Shown: in pieces, positions 36,877 through 46,874 of the stretch
Layout: each line of letters starts with the position of its first letter
Numbering within the stretch: the first letter of the stretch is position 1
NCBI GenBank assembly: GCA_964036155.1
Contig: OZ038423.1
Span: forward strand, 73,299,249-73,363,248
Length of the DNA stretch: 64,000 bases
Direction of reading: 5' to 3'
From: Diploscapter coronatus
Lineage: Eukaryota > Nematoda > Chromadorea > Rhabditida > Rhabditidae
Program-made: the position numbers and the translations under genes
The notes under the pieces: generated by a model
What the model saw: only the letters and a program-made list of their open reading frames with translations
What the model was told of the DNA's origin: nothing
Database searches by the model: none

Positions 36877-39800
36877 CTATTTGAATCGGCCCTCCTGTTC
36901 CTGAGCGGTCTGCACCACGTACTTAACTGCATACGCAAGAATCACGCAACCGGCTAAAGCGATCAGATTCGACAGCAAAGCCGAGTAGCCCGACGTCGTT
37001 TCGCGGGGCCTGAATGCATCACCTTTTCTTTCTTTATGGCTTTATCTTTTCAGAAAAATACTGTTAGCTTCTTCTAGCTATTTTAACGACAAGGTGATTT
37101 TTTAATTGTTAGTTAAGACGCATTCTTTGAATAACCTGAACAAACTATTAAGAGCGACCGGACAACTGCAAAAGTGTCTCGGATCCGAACCAAACTTATA
37201 TGGTGGATACACCCATGGGCCCTAATCACAAAAATTAGGTTTTTAGGTCCCGCCCCCAAAAGTGGGCGGAGCTAGGTGGGGGTCAAAGTTGGGTGTTTTC
37301 ACGATTTGGCACCCCTCAGGGGGTATAAAGAAAACTTTTTTGCTATAAAAGATTTTCGAAAATTTTAAAAAGCATAGAGTAGCCCATGTAATTGCGCACC
37401 TTCTGGTATATAGTTTTCCAGGCAATAACCACCTGCTGGGCCGGAATAGGGTCCTGATGTCAAAAATGGGGGTATGCTGATGCCCCACTTTTTGCATAAA
37501 ATCGATTTTCCTGAAAAGTTTAAGGCGAGTTCCAAAAATCTAATGCTATATTCAGATTCTACGTATCAAATTACCCTAAAATCAGTCCTAAAAGGCATAG
37601 ATTAGGTATGCCACTTTTGAGAAAAAAACGGTTAAAGTCCGCAAGTCAGAGTATGCTTGAATATTAACTATTGCAAACAACACAAAGAAAACTTTTTTTC
37701 TATAAAAGATTTTCGAAAAATTTTAAAAGAATGAACATGGCCATGGAATGTACTTTCTAAAAATATATAGGATTAGGAGATTAACCGCTTTCTGGATGTG
37801 GGAGGGGTCCTGATGTCAAAAATGGCAGTTTCAAAAACATGTATTTTTGCATAAAATCGATTTTACTGAGCAAATTTAGAGGGAGTTCCAAAGATCTAAT
37901 GCTATATTCGAATTCTCCAGGTAAAACTACGTTAATATAAATCCTAAAAAGCATAGGTTAGGTATGATCCTTTTGAGAAAAATGTCCCGATATCAAAATG
38001 AGTGTATGCTGACCCCGGTTTTCTGCATAAAATCGATTTTCCTGAAAAATTTTAGGAGAAGTTCCAAAAATCTGATACTATATTCGAATTCTACGTATTA
38101 AATTACCCCAAAATCAGTTATAAAAGGCATGAACTAGGTATGACACTTTTGAGAAAAAGGGTCCCGATTTCAAAAATAGGGTATGCCAACTTCCCATTTT
38201 TGCAGAAAATCGATTTTTCTAAAAACTTTTAAGAGGAGTTCCAAAAATTTTATGCTATATTCGGATTCTACGTATCAAATTATCTTAAAATCAGTCATAA
38301 AATCGATAGGCTAGGTATGACCCTACACTTTGCCATTGCACCAAAGTTGGCGACCCAAATATCGAAATTTCAATTTTGAGGGTTAAACCCCACAATCTGT
38401 ATACCAATTGATAGCTCTTGAAAAACTAAGAAACTTTTGTGAAGACACCTCATGGTTATCTATTATGGTATGCGTGGTATGGAGGCTTGAATGGTTATAC
38501 ACGCGAAAATGACAAAAAATGCATAGCTTTTCGAAAATCAAACCAAATTTAAACATCTTTTCGGAATATAGCAGATTATGGGCAATACTTCATTTTTGCT
38601 TCCCAGAGTACCGTGCTATCACTTTATCATGTTATCATATGGGTCCATGATATACCACCCATACGGTACTCGAGTGGTACTATACCAAAATGGATATCAT
38701 TCTACTTGAAATTGACTGGAGAATAATATTCGAGCCCATTCCTATCAATTTCAGCAAGTGGTTTCATTATATCATCATTGTAATTAGTTATAACCATCTA
38801 CTGAAAAAGACCAAAAATGGAGTAACTTCAAATGACCATAAAAGGCGATAGACTAATCTGTTTTTCAAGTAGTTTTCGGCATATTACTCAGTTCGATAAG
38901 GGCTTTCGTTTGGTATATAACATGATGGATATTGGTTACTAAATGGTGACTTGACCATATGGGTCGCTACCATTTGGTACCATACCATGTTTGGTATTGT
39001 TCGACTCCAAATTGAATGGGAATAAATACTAGATGTCTCTAGCTTCAATTTGAGCTCGAATTTTGGTAGACTGCCTATGAAAATATTCTCGTATCATTTT
39101 CTTGAAAATTGACATTAAATTTTGGTTTTTGGGGTACCACTCCCATACCATAATAGATAATCATGAGGTGTCTTCACAAAAGTTGCTTAGTTTTTCAAGA
39201 GCTATCAATTGGTGTATAGTTTGAATTTTTCCGATCGATTTTGTAAAATTCGACCCTCGGGCCACGCCCATTTGATTACTTTTTTCTCAAAAGTGGCATA
39301 CCTAACCTATCTATTTTATGACTGATTTTAGGGTAATTTGATACGTAGAATTCGAATATATCATCAGATTTTTGGAACTCGCCTTAAACTTTTCAGGAAA
39401 ATCGATTTTATGCAAAAAATGCATATTTTGAAACTGCCATTTTTAACACTTTTGACTTTGGGACCCCCTCCCATACCCAGCAAGTGGCTGACCCCCTAAA
39501 CCATTATATTTTTAGAAAGTACATTCCATGACCATGTTCATCCTTTTTAAATTTTTCGAAAATCTTTCATAGCAAAAAAGTTTTCTTTATACCCCCTGAG
39601 GGGTATCAAATCGTGAAAATGCTCAACTTTGACCCCCACCTAGCCCCGCCCACTTTTGGGGGCGGAACCTGATTTCCCCAGTTTTGTGATTAGGGTCCAT
39701 GGGTGTATCCACCATATAAGTTTGGTTCGGATCCGAGACACTTTTGCAGTTGTCCGGCCTTTGTTCGGGTTACTCAAAGAACGCGTCTTAAAAATAACAC

Positions 39801-41773
39801 AAGTATTACTATTCCATCGAAATAAGTAAAAAACTAACAGTAAAACAGAGAAATCGTGCGAAATAAACAAAAGTGCATTCATGCAAAGCAAAAAAAGTCA
39901 TGCATTAGGCCAAACGAATCACGACGATAAACCACATAAAATTTTAAAGATGTTTAAGAAAATCATAAACTAATAAAAAAACTTCTTGCAAGTCAACCAA
40001 AAGTCAAGCAAAAATTAAAATGAGGAACAATTTGCCCGTACCTGTTGGGCGTCTCCTGCGCGGACCGATCCTCGCTGACGCGATTTTCAGCGATCTCCTT
40101 GCGAATCTGCTCCGCGATGTCCGGAAACAGGCGGCAGAATTTCGAATCCTCAAAACTGATATTAAAGAAGGAATAAAATGCATTCAAGTTTTTGAAAGTA
40201 AAAGTATGAATTTCGAGTATGTTTCAAAAAATCTACTTCTGTAGCGCACTTTTGGTTCAATTCGCTAATTTATTTCAATTCAATCCTTATGAAATTATAT
40301 ATATGAGTTAATAAAGCCAATTTTTATCAAATTCTACGCCTGCCTTGAATTTATCGTTACTTGAACCGTTATTTTTTTCGAAAGGCAGAATTTTTAAAAT
40401 ATGTTTCAATTAATCCTTTTCTACGATTCATTTTACTTCCCCTCACTAACTTATCTGAACTCAATAAAAAGCAGCAAAGTTACCCTCAAATTGTACGCCT
40501 TCGAGAGCTTGGCGAATCGTTGTTTCTCCTCGTCGGTCGACGTCAAACTGCCCAACGTCGGCTGGTTGTCGTTCATGAATGAGAGCAGACCTGCAATTGG
40601 AACAAATTGCCATCAAAATTAGCATGATTGTTCTTCTATTTCATTTGCAAACATTTGAACATTAACAAAAAGGTTCATTACCCCAACTTGCTAATCTGAA
40701 TAATGTCGGAGAAAACCAACTTGATGGGATCGCTTAAACTTCGTGGGAACACACACATACACATGTTCTTCCCGAATATTTTGATAGATCAATTTTCAAA
40801 GACGCCTACCCGTAATGATAGTGGAGACCGTCCAAGCGGGATTCCACGTGTCGGGGTGATAATCGCTGATGGAGAGACAGAGCCTGGTGTTGGTCTGGAA
40901 CCGGCCCGAGGGCGTCATCATGAAGATGGCCGGCGGGCGGAACGGGAAATTCGCCGGAAACACCAACTTGCCGTGGTACATTCCGCCTGCAAAGCACATA
41001 ATCTTCGTGAAAGAATTTATCCTGTATGAACGAGCTTAGAGTTTTTCTCTGATGAGTTATGTTTCGAAACGTGGTGAGAATATGTGGAAAATCGATCAAA
41101 ATTACCAGAAATAATAGATTTAAACGGCAAATTGCAAATCCCAAGAAATTTCACATTTAGTGAATATGATAAAGCGAAAAATTGTTAGCGAATATTGCTA
41201 ATCTAAAATGTTTCTGCTATGCCAAGACGATTTATAGAAAACAATAAGCGAACCTTCATAAGGGGTGTTGGGAGCGCCGAAAATGACGTAGTGCCACTCG
41301 AGAATGTTGTCCTCGCACGGAGCCGCGCGCATGAACGGGACCGGCTCTTTCAGTAGCTTCTGAAAACAATTCTTCGAGTTTTTTTCCTCAAAAATCAACG
41401 AAGTCCAGGATGTACGCATACAAATCGAATGTCCTATGCCTCTTTCAAAACATTCAAACTTTTTCCTTCTTCCACAATAAATTGTCACTTAAAAATGTTT
41501 CGTCGAAACCTTATCAGTAAACAACAATTCCATAGAATCCCGCGTAATTTATTCACCTCTGATAAGCTAATCAATCAAGTACGATTTCGAAATATCGACA
41601 TTTTTGATACGTCTAGAGAATATTCGTAGGATTATCCTTGAAGAATATCGTTGTCAAAAACTTGTTTACTTTTGATTCCGGATTTTTTCCAGACTTTATC
41701 GTCTTATTCTTTAAAGTTGTACCTGATAGTCCTTTTTCAATCGCGCCGTGGCCGTTGTCGATGCAGCTGGCAT
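36877..41773 (-). CDS. ubc-26: Tail-anchored ER ubiquitin-conjugating enzyme (UBE2J2/Ubc6 type), 224 aa, 6 exons
   Basis: E2 of ER-associated degradation, anchored in the ER by a C-terminal helix. Exons (gene order): 41723-41773, 41254-41359, 40810-40986, 40497-40590, 40042-40155, 36877-37009. Start MPAASTTATARLKKDYQKLLKEPVPF; UBC core with PPAIFMMTPSGRFQ and TRLCLSISDYHPDTWNPAW around the catalytic Cys (~residue 91). The residue after TP is Ser where UBE2J/Ubc6 proteins usually have TPN. C-terminal membrane helix ALLSNLIALAGCVILAYAVKYVV, then QTAQEQEGRFK. The donor of exon 4 is set at GTACAA (41 bp beyond it lies GTAACT, which loses the frame); this gives the junction SKAFEDSKFC. The intron 37010-40041 is about 3 kb because it holds a 2.7 kb repeat element. 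A TTTTCAG ends 7 bp before the ATG (likely trans-splice site). Confidence 0.92.
37113..39791. mobile_element. 2.7 kb foldback transposon-like element in a ubc-26 intron
   Basis: The outer ~270 bp on each side are near-identical inverted copies (37113 to ~37380 against ~39525 to 39791). They share TTAAGACGC, GGACAACTGCAAAAGTGTCT, GGATCCGAACCAAACTTATA and GGGGGTATAAAGAAAACTTT in opposite orientation. A second inverted pair lies inside (38401-38472 against 39145-39219). Both outer ends read TTAAGACG/CGTCTTAA, so a TTAA target duplication is possible but cannot be told from the repeat end itself. No long ORF or transposase motif is present, so it looks non-autonomous. Without it the intron would be about 350 bp, like its neighbours, which supports insertion. 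Confidence 0.8.
37328..38330. repeat. ~177-bp direct repeats inside the left arm of the foldback element
   Basis: The core TCTAATGCTATATTC recurs at about 37540, 37896, 38072 (variant) and 38249 (variant), i.e. at spacings of about 356, 176 and 177 bp. Each copy is embedded in the same longer context (CATAAAATCGATTTT..., GAGTTCCAAA..., AATCAG...AAAGGCATAG, TTAGGTATG...CTTTTGAGAAAAA). A single inverted copy lies in the right arm (about 39283-39400). So the left arm grew by tandem duplication after the foldback formed, or the right arm lost units. Confidence 0.7.
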
Positions 41774-42150
41774 TCTCCCTCTGAAAATTGCAAAATTAGT
41801 CGATTTGAAAGAAAGCTACAGAATTCTTCTTCAAAAAATGCAAGAAGAGGCTGAAATTAATTGTAAGAAATGATAAAGGTGGCTGGGGTTCAAGAAAATC
41901 ACAAAATAGCTGCTGATCTCTCAAAAATTGGCAATGGCTTGAAATTTATCTATTTTCAGCTAGGTAGTTATCGATCTAACTAGGGCAGCTAATGAAGCGA
42001 TAATCTTCGGAGCTGGTAGGAAGTGGTGACTTTAGGAAATTCGAGAAAATTTTAAAAGTAACTGTTTCTCCGAAATTGAAAATGAGCTGTAAATTCACTA
42101 ATTAAAGGGGGTAATTATCGATTTAATTAGGAGGAGTAGCTAATCAATTG

Positions 42151-42168
42151 CTTATCAGAGCTGATAAG
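42151..42168. promoter_or_regulatory. Inverted GATA-factor site pair in a divergent promoter
   Basis: CTTATCAGAGCTGATAAG: two TGATAAG half sites in inverted orientation 2 bp apart. It lies about 380 bp upstream of the ubc-26 ATG and about 470 bp upstream of the membrane-protein gene. In nematodes TGATAAG-type sites bind ELT GATA factors. The remainder of 41774-42638 holds no exon; it contains a purine-rich stretch near 42230-42300. Confidence 0.45.
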
Positions 42169-42638
42169 AGCGAGAGACGGCTTCACACAAGTGGAACGAC
42201 ATAAAGGCAAACGAGAAAGCGATCGATAATCGCACGGCAAAGCGAGACTAGGGAGAGGGGAAATAGTAGGGGCGAGGAAGAGAGGGCACAGATCGAGACA
42301 TAGTGGCAAACCGATGAAACCACGCGGTTCAAATGCAGCGTGACTTTTTGCATTTTTCATTTTTTCTCATTCTTTTTTAATTTTCATTTTTCCGCTCGAC
42401 TCATAGCTAATCACACATACAAAATGTGACTAAGCCGCCGTCATTCTATTGTCATTTTTGTTGAATGTTTCCAGAATTGGCACGCAAATTTCAATATTCG
42501 CTTCTCTATCTTTCCACAGTTCGCTAACTGACCATTTTTCGATAATTAGTTCTAGAAAATCATGAATTTCTAGTACAGATTTTCATTGAAACTTTTATGA
42601 ATCATCATCATTTTTCTATTTTTAGTGAGGTTAGTAAG

Positions 42639-45600
42639 ATGCCGTCAATGAGTTTTACAGCTTTACTAGGATTCGCGAGATTTTTGCCTTGTCCTGATTC
42701 TTTTGACTTCAAGGTTTATAGGCAGCAAGGTGTTAAGTAAATTTCCTCGAATTTCATTTACAATTTTTCTCCATAAATGGGTGTGTGAAAATATTTTGTT
42801 CCTTTCCCTTCAATGTGTCATCAATAATTCTCTCAGCTTGGCAAAATGAATCATTGAAAATTTTCACATTTTCCCCATTTGACCTCGTGAAGTTGCTAAA
42901 GCTACACTTGAAAATGAAACTCCTAGTGGGAAGTTGAGTTGACAAGTTTTTCTTCTTTTTCACATTTTCCCAATTACCTTGATCCTGCCGAGTGATGTCG
43001 TCGTCGGGCGATAAATAACTTATTTTCAAATTTGATCGACAAGATTCTAAATTCACATTTTAGATCGAAAGTTCGTATGCTAATTGGGCTAATGAGGGGA
43101 TGGACGCGAGTGCGTATTTCTTGGCAAACGTGACTTTGCCGTTCCAGACACAGGATGAGGCGACAAATCAGAACGGGTACAGAAATGGAACAACGCCAGA
43201 TCTGATCAGGGCCAGCTGCTTCACGGACAGGGATACTGTAGGTAGGTGACATCTTTCTTGAAATCTTAAAAGAATAAACGATTTTGGTAGATGATAGAAG
43301 TTTCGATTTTTTCCTGACGATTATAAAGTATTATCGGTATATTGATATAATCAGACTTTTACAGCTTTACTCATTTTCTGAAACATACATGAATCACAAA
43401 AACGGAGAGCATAAGAAGCTTAGTAAAATTTGATAGATTATGCCCACTCGGAGAATATCTTTTGCAAAATCATTTTCGGAAAATCGATATATTTTCTGAA
43501 ACCTACAATTTATATTTCCAGCATGCATCCGCACGTCGTGCATCGGCGTTATGTCGATGTTGACGGCGTTTCTCTGCCTAACGCGAATTCTCAAGCAGCA
43601 CAACAAGGTCAACCTCAGACTCCTTCTCTACTACATCCTCCTCCTCCAGTGCATCGCCGGGTAAATATTGTTTTTCTTTAAGAATTTTATGACATTCTTC
43701 GAAAATTCCTGTCAGATCATGTCAAACTTCGAGTTTTTTACATCTTTTATTCTTGTACTGTAATTTCTTCATATCTTTCTGAGATTTTTGAAGAAGGGCC
43801 TGTTCAAAAAAGTCAAGTTGAAATGAAATTTCTTTTTCAGATCCCTCGAATTTTATTCCGGTTGGCGAACTGAATTGGCTCTGTCAATATCGTATGCTAA
43901 AGCGATAGCTCTGCTGATCATTTGCTATATGTATCTGGACATCGCTTCTCGGATGATGAGGTGGAGTTCGAATTCGGGAAGACGGCTATGTTTCATCGCT
44001 CTAACGCTAATGTTCGCCTATTTCACGGCGTTTCTGATAATGGGATTTCTACTCTCCATCGAACCGAATATCGATTGCAGAGGTTTGAAACCTTTTGTAA
44101 AATCCTATAAAATCGATCTTTAGCGAGTTACTGGATTTGGTATTCCTCCGGCGAGGTTCTGATCGTCCAACTGATTGTCATTTCATTCTTCCTTATCTTG
44201 AGAAGAATCAATCAAATTTCCGCGACGCAGGGCATGCAGAGACGGCAGAAACGGGATCTGCACATGTAAGAGGCTTTCTCGTAAATATCTTTTTCTTTCT
44301 AACTTCTTTGTCTCAATGCAATTAATGTCTAAATTACTCCTTGTTTATGAAATTTTTGGAACATGGAATAGCGGGTACTGAAATTATGAAAAGTCCCAAC
44401 GGGATTTTACTTTTCTCGTTTTTTCTTCGAAAAAATAAACTTTTTCGAAACCGTTTCCTAATTTTTCAAGATCTGAAATAATTCTATTTTTTAGCAACAA
44501 GGTGTTCAGATTGCTTTGGACATTCGAAACGTGTGCGTTTGCCGATCTGGCATACCATATCAGCTTGTACATTTTCACCAACGAAATCAGCGGATGCAGC
44601 GGTCTTTTTGTGAGTTTTTCCTCATAGTTTGCTTTAAATGCTTTTTCTTCAAATAATAAACTAAACGATTTTTCGAGGAAACTTACCTTTTCTCAATTAC
44701 ATGACCCGATCAAAATACGATAATTTCATGTTCAGGCGAACGACCAACTCCGATACACAGCCCTGAAAGGACCCTACGACGTGATTTCTATTCTCTTTCC
44801 AGTTTGGGCCGTTCTATTCGTTTTTCGCTCCACGAAAAAGCAGGTCTACGAGGATGCCGACATAGAGGTTGGGAAGTTTTGAAAATTTAATAAAGTAAAC
44901 AATTCTCAATATCTTGAGAGAAAGCGAATTTTAAAATGCCTTTCCTTGACATTTTTCTTATAGTTGTGTATGGATTAACATTTCTATTCGTCATCATTGC
45001 TGAGCTTTATATTGAAACTTATCCAGAGTATTTTTCTTCTAAACTCGAAAACTTTCAGTCGGTCTCGTCTCGCTCCGGCTCATTTTCAGTGAACAGTATT
45101 CCCAACGTAATTATTGTCCGAAATTGGCGAAGGAGATATCGACCTTTAACACAGGTATTTTTGCAGCATCTCTTCAAAATTCTGTCTAAACATTCATAGA
45201 AGCCCCATTGTGAACATTTTCTTTGTGAATATCGATTTCCTTATCAGCTGCTTGAGCATTTGTAAAATGAGCGCTCAAAATTATTGCGATAAGGGAAAAA
45301 TAACACAATAGGCTTTAAAATCACCCTGCGCCCTAAACAAAGATATTTTAGTCATCGGACAATCCAATTATATCCTCATCACAAAGGAGACGACTGCGCA
45401 CTGTATCGTCAGGTAGATTTTTACTTTCCTTTTTTCAAATTTTCTACATATCACTGGGGAATCATTAATAAAACCACAGATTTCTTTTTATGTAAATGTT
45501 TAAACATCAGTAGTTTGATAAAAAAAATTGACAAAGTAATGAAACAAAACTTCATAGAAGAATGAACATTTAGTAAAATATTTTTTACAAAGTTATTCAG

Positions 45601-45740
45601 CCCCCTCGATTCCCCGTCGCCTGTCTCTGTCGCACTCGATCGTGAGCAGTCCCTTGTACTCGATCCCCGAAGAACTCCACAACGTCGGCTCCTCAGCCCC
45701 CAACGGATATTCACGGCTTCAGGTCAATTACGAAAATTGA
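42639..45740 (+). CDS. Unrecognised multipass membrane protein, 439 aa, 10 exons
   Basis: Exons: 42639-42713, 43064-43241, 43522-43660, 43841-44082, 44124-44265, 44495-44609, 44736-44867, 45059-45154, 45352-45412, 45601-45740, all in phase. The N-terminal ~85 residues carry glycosylation sequons (NVT, NGT) and Cys, as an outside domain would. About seven hydrophobic segments follow: CIGVMSMLTAFLCLTRIL, LRLLLYYILLLQCIAG, YAKAIALLIICYMYLDIA, CFIALTLMFAYFTAFLIMGF, GEVLIVQLIVISFFLIL, a segment around CAFADLAYHISLYIFT, and YDVISILFPVWAVLFVF. The last ~130 residues are Ser/Arg-rich and cytosolic-looking (SVSSRSGSF, SSSQRRRLRTVSS). Topology resembles a 7TM receptor or a GPR137/TOM3-like protein, but I see no diagnostic motif. 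The start Met is the first in frame after an acceptor (TTTTTAG). Confidence 0.75.
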
Positions 45741-46874
45741 CGGTCATTTTTCGAAAGATTGAAATTTTTAAGGCGATCCGAAATTCGTTGGCAATCTCAT
45801 CAGAAGAAATTCTCTGAAAATAAGTTTTTCGGAAACCAATTTCGAATTTCGGATCGTCTACGATATTATTTCGATGTGTTGTGTAGATGGACTATGAAAA
45901 ATTCTGTAGCTTTTACTTATAATGTTTGAAAGCCTGTAAATGCAATTTTCTTAGCAAAACTAATGGTTAGTTGCTAATGCCATTTTGCTGCATCACTTTT
46001 CAAGTTCGACTCAAAGCGAAATGACATTTATCTTCTTTTTCAAAAATCATGGATGTGTAAAACTTCCAGATTGGAATAGTAAAAATTAAAACTTCACATG
46101 TCCATGATTTTATTCATTTCCAGCTTTTTCCCTACACATATCGCCAAAAATCATCACGATCTACCGTAATTCAACTAATAGAAACTCTTAGGCTTTAATT
46201 TCAAACATGACTTCGAGATAACGAACAAGAAGTTTCAATTAGGGTTTTACGGTAACTAACCTCATTTTCCAAAAAAATAATTCGATAACTGCAATTTTCA
46301 GCTTTCATGACTTCATCAACCAATTCTGTGATTTTCGTTGAATCGTCATTTTTTACTTCCTTTTCTACAAAAGCTTATTTTTACAGTTGCCATATTTTCA
46401 GATTCGCTTATCTTTGAAAAATTATCCTACTTCTCCAGTCAAATTTTGATTCAGAGCTTATCTTCATTTTCTTGATTTTATCCTATTTTACCGCCTCAAA
46501 CATTAGAATCGAGTAGTTTTTGTCCTCTGTAAAATACATCGACGTTGCCTTTTCCTTATTTTTGTTCGGGTCAAACTGCAAGTATTCTTTTGACAAAGTT
46601 TCTTACAGAGATGTTCTTAAAAAATAAATTTATGAAGCTATCAAAAGCCAACAAAGATCGCATGACACAAGCTTTTCTTTACAAATCGAACTTTTTTAAA
46701 TTTCAATTTCTTTCATTTTACAATTATTCGCATCGTTTCCCTGTCTGTTTGCAGTGTTGATTGTTGTGGTTGCTTCTATAATTTTCGTTCTGCTCAAAGA
46801 AAACACTGCGAATTGACTGATCTCTTCCAGTCGATCTTTATTTATTTTTAGATCGCTGATCATTTCGAGGGGGA
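45741..46874. other. Intergenic, convergent 3' ends
   Basis: About 1.1 kb between the membrane-protein gene and the SSQ-like gene. A weak inverted pair (GGCGATCCGAAATTCG at ~45770 against CGAATTTCGGATCG at ~45843) hints at a small degenerate palindromic repeat at 45770-45858. No exon seen. Confidence 0.45.

Noticed and set aside
37243..37497. 84-aa minus-strand ORF in the ubc-26 intron as a transposon protein
   Set aside because: It runs across the inverted-repeat arm, shows no domain, and has no counterpart frame in the other arm.
37328..38330. CRISPR-like array
   Set aside because: Repeat units are ~177 bp with no short spacer pattern; it is part of a foldback element in a eukaryotic intron.
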